Shown: positions 36,527-45,022 of the stretch, in pieces | How the letters are laid out: each line of letters starts with the position of its first letter | Position numbering within the stretch: position 1 is the first letter of the stretch | Assembly (NCBI GenBank): GCA_003281505.1 | Contig: QCBU01000011.1 | Coordinates: 1 to 53,054, forward strand | DNA length: 53,054 nucleotides | Source: Prochlorococcus sp. AG-347-J14 | Lineage (GTDB): Bacteria > Cyanobacteriota > Cyanobacteriia > PCC-6307 > Cyanobiaceae | Reading direction: 5' to 3' | Translations under genes and position numbers: made by a program | The notes under the pieces: generated by a model | What the model saw: only the letters and a program-made list of their open reading frames with translations | Database searches by the model: none | Told to the model about the DNA's origin: nothing

Positions 36527-37705
36527 TTATTTTGAAGCTTTTAATAATATCTCCTTTATATTATTTGCATATACATTCATTTGAATTTCAGTAATAGTAG
36601 GATGAACAAGAAACATTAAGTTTGTATTAGACATATTTTTTGCTATTGGTAATCTTTGATTATGAGAATAATTACTTTTTGTAAAACATTTTTCTAGATA
36701 AATTTCACTACAACTTCCATAAAAGGCAGGATAACCTTTCTTACTAATAGCATTTACAATTTTTTCTCTATCCCAATTATTTTTTAATTCATCTAATACT
36801 ACAAAGCAGTGGAATTTATACCAAGAATGAATAATATTTGATGGGGGTTTTGGTATATTAATAACTTTTAAATCAGATAACTTTTCTATAAGTATATTTG
36901 CATTCCTCTTTCTTAGAGATAACCATTTATCGATTTTTTTAAGTTGCGCTCTTCCAATAGCACTCTGAAATTCTGTTAATCTAAAGTTAGATCCAAAGTT
37001 TTCATGAATCCATTTAAAACCACTTTTATTTGCAGATTTTTCTAATGCAGATAAAGTTTTTCCATGATCTTTTAATGACCAACTTTTTTCATAAATTTTT
37101 TTATCATTTGTTGTCAACATACCACCTTCTCCTCCAGTTGAAATTATTTTATCTTGACAAAAACTCCATGTTGCGACATCACCAAAAGTTCCAACAGATT
37201 TAAATTGATCACCTATTTTGATTTTTGCACCATGAGCTTGTGAACAATCTTCAATTATTTTTAATTTATATTTTTTTGCTAATTTGCAAATATTTACCAT
37301 ATCAGCTGGCCATCCACCTAAGTGCACAACAACTATAGCTTTTGTTTTATTATTAATTAGTGGTTCAATTGTCTTATGGTTTATAGCTCCCGAAAAAGGA
37401 TCTAAATCTGCAAAAATAGGCTTTATCTTCAAAAGAACAGCGCTTGATGCAGTAGCAATAAACGTTCTAGGTGTAGTAATTATTTCATCTCCTTCTTTCA
37501 ATGAAATTGATAAATAAGCTGCAGATAAGGCTAATGATCCATTAGCTAATGGAATTGCATATTTAACTCCAATCCAATTAGCAAATTCCTCAGCAAAAAG
37601 TTTATTCTCTTGCCCTGTCCAACTATTTACTTGTCCTGATTTAAGTACTTTTATTGCTGCCTTAATTTGATCATTATCAAAATATGGCCATTTATTTATT
37701 TTCAT
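36527..37705 (-). CDS. DegT/DnrJ/EryC1/StrS aminotransferase (PglE-like role)
   Basis: PLP-dependent sugar aminotransferase, 392 residues. PLP contacts are visible: the phosphate-binding NGSLAL near 55-60, D153 in IEDCSQAHGA for the pyridine nitrogen, and the Schiff-base lysine K186 in FCQDKIISTGGEGG. The start overlaps the upstream acetyltransferase gene by 4 bases, so the pair are coupled. Together with the 4,6-dehydratase downstream, amination of the UDP-4-keto-6-deoxy-GlcNAc at C4 is the most likely reaction. A different keto-sugar substrate is possible. Confidence 0.88.
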   Translation of the reverse strand: MKINKWPYFDNDQIKAAIKVLKSGQVNSWTGQENKLFAEEFANWIGVKYAIPLANGSLALSAAYLSISLKEGDEIITTPRTFIATASSAVLLKIKPIFADLDPFSGAINHKTIEPLINNKTKAIVVVHLGGWPADMVNICKLAKKYKLKIIEDCSQAHGAKIKIGDQFKSVGTFGDVATWSFCQDKIISTGGEGGMLTTNDKKIYEKSWSLKDHGKTLSALEKSANKSGFKWIHENFGSNFRLTEFQSAIGRAQLKKIDKWLSLRKRNANILIEKLSDLKVINIPKPPSNIIHSWYKFHCFVVLDELKNNWDREKIVNAISKKGYPAFYGSCSEIYLEKCFTKSNYSHNQRLPIAKNMSNTNLMFLVHPTITEIQMNVYANNIKEILLKASK

Positions 37706-38331
37706 AATTTAGATCTAGCTGGGTTACCATAAACTTTGGCATTATCATATAAATCATTTATCACAACTGAGCCTGCACCAATCATGACATTTTCTCCAAT
37801 ATTTATATTATTTATAACTGAAGAACCTATACCAATGAACGTATTATTACCCACATTAACGTTTCCTGCAATATTTACTCCAGGACAAATGTGCACTCCT
37901 GAACCAATTTTGCAATCATGATCAACAGTAGATGAAGTATTCAATATGCTGCCATAACTAACACTTACATTTGGTTGGACAACAACATTTGCATTAATTA
38001 AGCATCCATAATCAATTTTTGAATTCTCTGCAATACAGCTCGTAGGATGAATTAAAGTAGGTATATTATATCCATAATTTATTAATTTATTTATTATTTG
38101 AACTCTAATTTGAGAATTGCCAATAGCTACAAAAGCATTTTTAAATTTTCTACATATTTCATTATCAAAAGCAAAAGATAATTCTCCAAGCAAAGAATCT
38201 TGGACAAAGTTTGTTTTTTCATTAGAATCATCCAAATAATATATGTTTTTAAAGTAACTATTTTTTGATATAATTTCAGATGCAATTTTTGCATGACCTC
38301 CATTTCCTAAAATCAATATAGAGTCATTCAT
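37702..38331 (-). CDS. Sugar O/N-acetyltransferase, NeuD/PglD family
   Basis: A 209-residue left-handed beta-helix acetyltransferase. The N-terminal Rossmann-like part has ILILGNGGHAK (residues 5-15) to bind the nucleotide-sugar. Hexapeptide repeats follow from about residue 95 to the end (IAENSKIDYGCLINANVVVQ, IAGNVNVGNNTFIGIGSSVI). The catalytic His is H138 in STVDHDCKIG. Next to a DegT aminotransferase and a UDP-GlcNAc 4,6-dehydratase, it should acetylate the C4 amine with acetyl-CoA, giving UDP-N,N'-diacetylbacillosamine. The NeuD-type sialic-acid O-acetyltransferase reading is less likely since no neuA or neuB is seen. Confidence 0.85.
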   Translation of the reverse strand: MNDSILILGNGGHAKIASEIISKNSYFKNIYYLDDSNEKTNFVQDSLLGELSFAFDNEICRKFKNAFVAIGNSQIRVQIINKLINYGYNIPTLIHPTSCIAENSKIDYGCLINANVVVQPNVSVSYGSILNTSSTVDHDCKIGSGVHICPGVNIAGNVNVGNNTFIGIGSSVINNINIGENVMIGAGSVVINDLYDNAKVYGNPARSKL

Positions 38332-38401
38332 AAAGTCGAAATTTAATTAGAAAAATTTTTAATTATTAGAATGATTGTAATATAAATTTTAAAAATTCAA
38401 T

Positions 38402-39652
38402 TTATTTTTTTTTAACTTTTTCAATTATTTTAATCCATTTTTTTGATAATTCTTTTCTCGAATATTTACTTCTAGATAATTTAGAAGCATTATATACAAA
38501 TTTCAAATATTTCTTATTATCGTATTTAAGTTGGATAAGTGCTTTTGCAAATTCAGTAGGTCTCTCTGGATCACAAGAAATTCCAATTTCTTCATCTTTT
38601 ATAATTTCAGACAACCAGCCTGGATAATTTATAACGACTGGTAGGCCTCCAGAGATATAATCAAAAAATTTATTTGGGCATGTACCATTATAAAAAGCTG
38701 GAACATTTTTTAAAATCATCATCCCACAATGAACAGAATTTTTTATTAGGGACGCTAAATCTTTTTTATTAACAGATTCCAAAAAAATCAGATTTGTTAA
38801 TTTAAAACTTTTCGCCTTATCCTGAAGTTTTTTCTTACAATTGCCCTCTCCTATAAGAATTAATTTTATATCTAATCTTTTCATCAATTTAAGTTCTAAA
38901 GCTACTTCAATTAAAAAATCTAATCCATTACATAAGCCATGCGCCCCTGAAAATAAAGCTACAAAATCAGTTTTCTTTAGCAAAGGACTAATATTTTTTA
39001 ATTTTGAAGGATCTTTTTGCCCATTCTTTTCTAAAGGTGTAAACAATTCAGTATCACAAGAATTGGGTATATAAAATATTTTTTTTTTATTAAAACTTTT
39101 TTTTCTAATTCCATTACAAATTCCTGGAGCAAGACCTATTGATGCATCAGAAAAATAATAAGCTGATCTTTCTAACAAATCTAATATCCATAAAACTATA
39201 GGATTTTTTATTATACCAAGTTCTTTTGGAAGTTCTGGCCAAAGATCTCTTACCTCAAAAATGAAGGGGATTCTTTTAAAGACTTTACCTAAAATTCCTG
39301 GTATGGCCACTGTTAATGGTGTGCTAGTAGCATAAATTAAATCGGCATCACTTTTCAAAACTAATAAACTACTTCGCCAACTAAACAACAAAAAGTTTAA
39401 AATCCTTCTTCGAAATGTATTATTATTTGAGTAAGGAATATCAAACTCATTTACTAAAATTTTTTCTACTATCCCTTTTCGTAAACCATTGATAAATTTT
39501 CCCTTTAAACCAGTTTTTGCCCTAACATCACTCAAACAAATTATTTCTACTTCATAACCTCTCTTTATAAGTATTTTTGCTAATTCATAGGAACGTGTGC
39601 CAGTTGATCCGTTTGGAGTAGAAAAATATTGATGTATATATAATATTTTCAT
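38402..39652 (-). CDS. Glycosyltransferase family 4, WbuB-like
   Basis: A 416-residue GT-B enzyme. It opens MKILYIHQYFSTPNGSTGTR, the WbuB-type start, and has FIFEVRDLWPELPKELG near 130-146, VALFSGAHGLCNGLDFLIE in the donor domain, and CPNKFFDYISGGLPVVINYP near 325-344. WbuB-type enzymes transfer N-acetylated amino sugars onto lipid-linked O-antigen. It follows the heparinase-like gene by 5 bases and is upstream of the PglD/E/F-like set by 70 bases. The donor may be UDP-ManNAcA or the bacillosamine-type sugar; neither is proven. Confidence 0.85.
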   Translation of the reverse strand: MKILYIHQYFSTPNGSTGTRSYELAKILIKRGYEVEIICLSDVRAKTGLKGKFINGLRKGIVEKILVNEFDIPYSNNNTFRRRILNFLLFSWRSSLLVLKSDADLIYATSTPLTVAIPGILGKVFKRIPFIFEVRDLWPELPKELGIIKNPIVLWILDLLERSAYYFSDASIGLAPGICNGIRKKSFNKKKIFYIPNSCDTELFTPLEKNGQKDPSKLKNISPLLKKTDFVALFSGAHGLCNGLDFLIEVALELKLMKRLDIKLILIGEGNCKKKLQDKAKSFKLTNLIFLESVNKKDLASLIKNSVHCGMMILKNVPAFYNGTCPNKFFDYISGGLPVVINYPGWLSEIIKDEEIGISCDPERPTEFAKALIQLKYDNKKYLKFVYNASKLSRSKYSRKELSKKWIKIIEKVKKK

Positions 39653-39657
39653 GTTAA

Positions 39658-41577
39658 TTATAATTTTATCTTTATTTCAGTCTGAATTTCAAAATTATTT
39701 TTGTTTAAAATAACTTCTAAAACTGGTATCTTTTTTTTCTCATCATAAAATACTGATTCCCACCCATTTACAATCTTTAAATCTTTAAGTGGAGCTTTAG
39801 ATTTAATTGAAATTGTAAACATTGAGCTTTCTATTTTATTTCCTTTAACTTGCAAATCTACAGGGGGCAAACGCCATCTTAAAATTGCTTTTTCAAAGTT
39901 TCGCAATCTATCATGTACTTTCCATATTTGACCATTATCTTCGAAACTGATTGCTCTTTGATGGAAAATCTTATTGAATTTATAAGAAGATGAAACAGGA
40001 AATTTATTATGATTTATATTTTTTCCAATTCTTGCATATTCTTCTAACCATCCTATCCATAAAAAACGAGTTATTTTTTTCATGGGTTCTAAATCATTGA
40101 ATTGAATTGAATTATGACTTTTTATACCTGAGAAATAATTAATATAAAAAGGATTAGTATTGTAAGAATATGACCCACCATCTCTTAGCAAATTAATTCC
40201 ATTGCTCCATAAATCAAAATGTAAAGGGTCTGCTTGAGATGGCCTAAATTTATATATTGGTCTTCGCAGCAAGCCCCAATTATTTTTTGATGGTCTAATG
40301 ATTGTAAATCCTCCATCAGGATAGTTAGCTATAATTCTTTCATTATATTCTTCATTATTTTTTTCATTAAATTCTTGCAACTCATTAATATTTAAATCTA
40401 ACCAAAAGATCTGCTCATTCCATTCATCAGATAAATATTTAAATTTTTTTTTAAAAAGGAGATTTCCCAATTGTAGGGATGGTTTAAAATTTCTATAAGA
40501 ATTTGAATGAAGTTGATAACAATAAACTCCATCATTTCCGCCTAAATTTGGAGCCTTACCACTTATTGGGTCAACAAAATTATCTAGCCAATTAATAAGT
40601 AATATTATTTTTCTATTTAAATCTGCAGAAAATTTTGGAAGGTCTAAAATTTTTCGCCATATTTCTAATTGACAAATCGTATCAATTACAAATCTATGAT
40701 AGTTTGTGGAATATTGCGAAAAAGACCCATCTTCACAAACTAAACTTTTCAAATTAAATTCAATTAACCTAATACCTTTTTTTGCAATATGGTCATTATT
40801 GAGCATATTACCACCTATAAATAGGGCACTACCTTCGGAAATTGAATGATTATTTTTTTGGGATTTAGCATAATTTGTAGTAACCATAATTCTATTTAAA
40901 TGTTGAGTAATAAATTTTTTTCTATTTCTTGTTATCAATGGTTTTTTATTTCCTTCCAAAATAATGCACATCTGAAAAAAGTTTATTAATCTAATAGAAA
41001 CTTCCTGAGCGCAAACCCAGTTTTGACCTTGATTAAGTTTATTCTTTTCGCACCAATCATTAATCAAATTTTCTAAGCAAATCTTATATTTTTCATCTCT
41101 AGAAAGTTTATAAGCTCTAGCAAGTATTGGTGCCCAGCACCATCTTGATAGCTCCCATAATCTTTTTATATCAAAATCTTGAAAAAACTTAATTTTACTC
41201 CAATGATTAAAATTATTAAAATTTTTTCTTGTAACTGGATCTTCAAACCAATCTGGGGGAAATCCAACATTATATTTATTATTTGAAAACCAACTAAAAG
41301 TTCCATCCAAGATTTGATCTGCCTTATTTAAACAAGATATCTTATTATTTTCAGTTAAAAATTTTTTGTTTTGATGAAAATACTTATATTTTTCGTCAAC
41401 CAATACTTCGGGAAATTGTATTTTTTGTATTGGAAAAAAAAGTTCATAATATCCAATTATTTTTAAAAATCTATAAAAAAATACATTAAGAATATTAATA
41501 AAACCTAATCTATAAAATAATAAAAAATAAGCTGTAATTTTTTTCAATAGAATATTTAATTTAGATCTAGTAGCCAT
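39658..41577 (-). CDS. Heparinase II/III-like protein of unknown activity
   Basis: A 639-residue protein. The N-terminal half is an alpha/alpha barrel with NNHSISEGSALFIGGNML near 240-257, the usual catalytic-centre region of PL-type lyases. The C-terminal half is the heparinase II/III-like beta-sandwich, with RDGGSYSYNTNPFYINYFSG and SHNSIQFNDLEP near 475-500. There is no standard signal peptide: the first residues are basic, and the hydrophobic stretch near 15-40 contains charged breaks. It is fixed between a two-domain oxidoreductase (22-base overlap) and a WbuB-like transferase. A role in making or editing the glycan rather than feeding on it is inferred from context. Confidence 0.8.
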   Translation of the reverse strand: MATRSKLNILLKKITAYFLLFYRLGFINILNVFFYRFLKIIGYYELFFPIQKIQFPEVLVDEKYKYFHQNKKFLTENNKISCLNKADQILDGTFSWFSNNKYNVGFPPDWFEDPVTRKNFNNFNHWSKIKFFQDFDIKRLWELSRWCWAPILARAYKLSRDEKYKICLENLINDWCEKNKLNQGQNWVCAQEVSIRLINFFQMCIILEGNKKPLITRNRKKFITQHLNRIMVTTNYAKSQKNNHSISEGSALFIGGNMLNNDHIAKKGIRLIEFNLKSLVCEDGSFSQYSTNYHRFVIDTICQLEIWRKILDLPKFSADLNRKIILLINWLDNFVDPISGKAPNLGGNDGVYCYQLHSNSYRNFKPSLQLGNLLFKKKFKYLSDEWNEQIFWLDLNINELQEFNEKNNEEYNERIIANYPDGGFTIIRPSKNNWGLLRRPIYKFRPSQADPLHFDLWSNGINLLRDGGSYSYNTNPFYINYFSGIKSHNSIQFNDLEPMKKITRFLWIGWLEEYARIGKNINHNKFPVSSSYKFNKIFHQRAISFEDNGQIWKVHDRLRNFEKAILRWRLPPVDLQVKGNKIESSMFTISIKSKAPLKDLKIVNGWESVFYDEKKKIPVLEVILNKNNFEIQTEIKIKL

Positions 41578-43691
41578 TTATGAACTTCAAGAATTTGATC
41601 AAATTGAATAGGAGGCTCTTTACCTTTTTTAATTGATTCTATAAATTTTTTTATACATTCATATTGGCCTTTATCTTGAGTAAACCTAGATTCATTTAAA
41701 GATCTCTTAAATCCCCAAGATTGAATTTTTTTAAAATTATTAATCAAGATGACTTTTTCTTGACAAAATATCTCTATTTTCTCCTTTGGAAAAGATTTAT
41801 GACCATTAGCTAAATAATTAACATTTCCTATCGAACCGTCCTCAAAATCAATTAAAAGTGAAAAAGAATCTAATTGACTATCTTGTTTACCCAAATTTGA
41901 AATTTTAATATTTGATATTTTATGGCCGACTAGATGTCTTAACAAATCTACGAAATGGCAAGCTTCTCCGATAAGTCTCCCGCCTCCAATCTCTTTATCT
42001 TTCAACCAATGTTCATTAGGTAATTTTCCAGCGTTGATTGTATATATTATTGCCTTTGGTTGTGAAAGTTGAGAGATATTATTCTTTGCTTTTATGATTA
42101 GTGGCGAGAAACGTCTATTAAAACCAACCATTAATATAGGCGATAATTTATCATTACTTTTTTTAGAACTTTTAAAGTAAATTTCCTTAATATTTTGCAG
42201 TTGTTCTAAATTTAAACATAAAGGTTTTTCTACAAAAACATTTTTTCCTGCCAATAAAGACTCGCAAATATAATTAGCATGACTGTCATGTCGTGTAGCA
42301 ATAACAACTACATTTATTTTTTTGTTTTTTAATAATGTTTGGTGATCTGTAGTTATATTTTCAAAACCAAAGGTTCTACTGACTTTAATTTGTTGAACAC
42401 CAGTTTTAGCACAAATGGTATTAAATTTAACACCCATTTTTTTGAAATTTGGAATTAATATGCCTCTGGCATAATTGCCTGAACCTATAAAACCTAAAAC
42501 AGGATTATTAAGATAAGATTTATTATTTTTTTTAGTATTTATCTCTTTTTGAATACTTAAAGATTTTTGTAATTTATTTTGAAATCCTTCATAGGTAAAT
42601 AAAATACAAAGAATTTGTTTATTAGTTTTTAGTAAATCATATGCTTTATTAGCTTCTTCAATTTTGAATGTATTCGAAATTAATTTTTCTGTATTAATAG
42701 TTTTATTTTTAAAAGCATTTAAAACGGCATTAAAATTTCTTTTTAGAGTCCATCTCACATAGGCTTGGGGATAATCTTGGCCATTTATTTCATAATTTTT
42801 ATCATATCTTCCTGGCCCGTAAGAACAACTAACTTGAAGTGATAGTTCTTTTTTATAGAATTCTTCTCTATTTAAATCCAAACCTGTGAGACCAACTTGT
42901 ATTATCCTGCCTTTACTTCTGGTCACTTTAGCTGCGACTTCTAAGGGAGTACTTGATGGTGTTGAAGCAGTTATCAATACTCCATCTGCTCCTACTTCTC
43001 TTGTTTCCTTTAAAATCCAGTTTATTGAATCTAAATCTGAAGATGGACAAAAAGATTTAATCCCTATGGAAGCAGCAAAGTCACATTTGGATTTATCTAA
43101 ATCAATAGCTATTACTTCACATCCATTTGCTTTAAGAATCTTCGCAGCCATAATACCAACTAATCCTAATCCTAAAACTAAAAAGGTTTCTCCAAAGGTA
43201 GGTTTTGCTAATCTTATTCCTTGAAGAGATATTGAACCAATTACAGTAAATACGGCCTCTTGATCGGTTACAGATTCAGGAACTTTTTCGCATAAGTTTT
43301 TTGAGACCGCGACAATTTCAGCATGCGGTCCATTAGAAACAACCCTATCACCAACTTTAAAATCAGATATATTTTGACCAATTTCTACGACTGTTCCAAC
43401 GTTACAATAACCTAAAGGCAAAGGTTCTGAAAGTTTATTTTTTACAGAATTAATAGTAGTTATTATCCCATCTGTCTTTGCCTTATCTAAAACTTGTTTT
43501 ACTCTTTCTGGATTTTTTTTTGCCTTATTAATCAAATTATCTTGACCAAATTGTATTAAAAACCTCTCAGTTCCAGAGGAAATTAAACTACAAGTAGTCT
43601 TAATAAGTAGCTCATCTTTTGAACATTTTGGTGCTGGGATATCTTCTATTAGTAAATTTCCGTTAGAAAGATCTTGAAAAATTTGCTTCAT
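41556..43691 (-). CDS. Fused zinc-type alcohol dehydrogenase and Gfo/Idh/MocA oxidoreductase
   Basis: A 711-residue two-domain oxidoreductase. Residues about 1-355 are a medium-chain dehydrogenase (GroES-like part with VVEIGQNISDFKVGDRV, then Rossmann LVLGLGLVGIMAAKIL near 171-186). Residues about 390-711 are a Gfo/Idh/MocA domain with FIGSGNYARGILIPN and the motif VFVEKPLCLN. The standard MDR catalytic zinc ligands are not obvious. It overlaps wecC by 4 bases and the heparinase-like gene by 22, so the three are probably translated together. The reaction is unknown; two linked redox steps on one sugar are plausible. Confidence 0.85.
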   Translation of the reverse strand: MKQIFQDLSNGNLLIEDIPAPKCSKDELLIKTTCSLISSGTERFLIQFGQDNLINKAKKNPERVKQVLDKAKTDGIITTINSVKNKLSEPLPLGYCNVGTVVEIGQNISDFKVGDRVVSNGPHAEIVAVSKNLCEKVPESVTDQEAVFTVIGSISLQGIRLAKPTFGETFLVLGLGLVGIMAAKILKANGCEVIAIDLDKSKCDFAASIGIKSFCPSSDLDSINWILKETREVGADGVLITASTPSSTPLEVAAKVTRSKGRIIQVGLTGLDLNREEFYKKELSLQVSCSYGPGRYDKNYEINGQDYPQAYVRWTLKRNFNAVLNAFKNKTINTEKLISNTFKIEEANKAYDLLKTNKQILCILFTYEGFQNKLQKSLSIQKEINTKKNNKSYLNNPVLGFIGSGNYARGILIPNFKKMGVKFNTICAKTGVQQIKVSRTFGFENITTDHQTLLKNKKINVVVIATRHDSHANYICESLLAGKNVFVEKPLCLNLEQLQNIKEIYFKSSKKSNDKLSPILMVGFNRRFSPLIIKAKNNISQLSQPKAIIYTINAGKLPNEHWLKDKEIGGGRLIGEACHFVDLLRHLVGHKISNIKISNLGKQDSQLDSFSLLIDFEDGSIGNVNYLANGHKSFPKEKIEIFCQEKVILINNFKKIQSWGFKRSLNESRFTQDKGQYECIKKFIESIKKGKEPPIQFDQILEVHKWLLDLN

Positions 43692-44926
43692 ATTTTAACT
43701 GTTTTATTTTCAGTACTATTTAAAAAAGATATTCCGCAAAAATCAATAATTCGGTATTTTTCAAATCTAATTTTTCTAAATTCTTTATGTGCAACCATTA
43801 TAACTATGATGTCAGATTCACTTAGTACCATTTCTTTATCAAAAAGATTAATTTTTTCATGTTTTTTTAAATTTGGTTCACAAGTCAAAAGATCATATCC
43901 TAGATCTAAGAGGTTTAGAGCAATTTCTTCGGAGGGTGACTCCCTAAGATCACAAACATCATTTTTATAAGTAAGTCCTAAATACCCAATAATAGGCTTT
44001 CTTTTTTTCTTAATCTCAAAAACCTTACTCTCTTCAATTATGAGATTTAAAGACCACATTTTTTTTTGATTATTTACTTCTCTAGAAGTTTGTATTAATA
44101 AGCTTGAATCTGGGACAGATTCAGCAATGAACCAAGGATCAACTGCTATGCAATGGCCACCCACTCCACAACCAGGGTTAAGAATATTTACTCGAGGATG
44201 ATAGTTTGCGAGTTTAATCACCTCATTATGATTAATATTCAATTCATTACAAATAATTGATAATTCATTAGCAAAAGCAATATTCACATCTCTATAAGCG
44301 TTTTCCGATAATTTTGTCATTTCTGCAACTTCTGATGAGGTTATATGTAAACTACCTTTGCAAAACTTTGAATAAAACGCAGAAGCCTTTTTCGAAGATG
44401 AAGGGTTTATTCCCCCTATTATCCTATCGTTATTAATTAATTCATTTAATATATTACCTGGGAGTACTCTTTCAGGACAATAGGCTAAATCAACATTATT
44501 TAAATTAGATTGGTTTTTTATAAATTTATCAATTTCCCTTGTTGTGCCAACGGGACATGTAGATTCCAAGATAACCAGATTACCATCTTTAAGAAAGGGC
44601 AATATTGATTTTATCGCACTAAAAACATAATCCAAATTTGCCGATGGGATTTTTTTATCAGTTTTACTTTTAAATGGTGTTGGCACTGCAATGAGGAATA
44701 CGTCAGATACACAAGGTTCTTTTAACGCTATTAATTTTTTCTTATTAACAATTTGTCTTAATTCATTTTCTATATTTGGTTCTTTAATATGACTTATGCA
44801 ATTGTTTACAGATCTAACAATATCATCATTTATATCTACTCCAAATACTTCAATATCTGAATTTGCTATTACAATCGCTGTTGGAAGACCTATGTAACCT
44901 AATCCAATCACATTACAAGTTTTCAT
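43688..44926 (-). CDS. wecC: UDP-N-acetyl-D-mannosamine dehydrogenase
   Basis: NAD-dependent four-electron oxidation of UDP-ManNAc to UDP-ManNAcA. The 412 residues begin with the Rossmann motif VIGLGYIGLPTAIVIA, carry ESTCPVGTTREI near 120-131, LAYCPERVLPG, and the catalytic C259 in CGVGGHCIAVDPWF, which fits WecC/WbpA types. WecB at 33345-34457 supplies the substrate. It is the first gene of a minus-strand operon and has a divergent 96-base gap to the Wzx-like gene that contains a pair of AACGTT sites. UDP-GlcNAc as substrate (WbpA-like) is the main alternative. Confidence 0.88.
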   Translation of the reverse strand: MKTCNVIGLGYIGLPTAIVIANSDIEVFGVDINDDIVRSVNNCISHIKEPNIENELRQIVNKKKLIALKEPCVSDVFLIAVPTPFKSKTDKKIPSANLDYVFSAIKSILPFLKDGNLVILESTCPVGTTREIDKFIKNQSNLNNVDLAYCPERVLPGNILNELINNDRIIGGINPSSSKKASAFYSKFCKGSLHITSSEVAEMTKLSENAYRDVNIAFANELSIICNELNINHNEVIKLANYHPRVNILNPGCGVGGHCIAVDPWFIAESVPDSSLLIQTSREVNNQKKMWSLNLIIEESKVFEIKKKRKPIIGYLGLTYKNDVCDLRESPSEEIALNLLDLGYDLLTCEPNLKKHEKINLFDKEMVLSESDIIVIMVAHKEFRKIRFEKYRIIDFCGISFLNSTENKTVKI

Positions 44927-44950
44927 TATTTAAATAAACCTAATCTCTTT

Positions 44951-44994
44951 TTTAAACGTTCTTAGATTACTATATTATTAATTTAACGTTTAAA
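44951..44994. promoter_or_regulatory. Candidate operator: inverted repeat with two AACGTT sites
   Basis: TTTAAACGTT at 44951-44960 and AACGTTTAAA at 44985-44994 are perfect 10-bp inverted repeats with a 24-base AT-only-like spacer. Each half contains the palindrome AACGTT, and the two copies are exactly 30 bases apart, about three helical turns. The spacer includes TATATTATTA that could hold a -10 box for either strand. It lies between the divergent wecC and Wzx-like genes. Confidence 0.45.
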
Positions 44995-45022
44995 TACAAA
45001 TAATTTTTATATTTAAGAAGAA

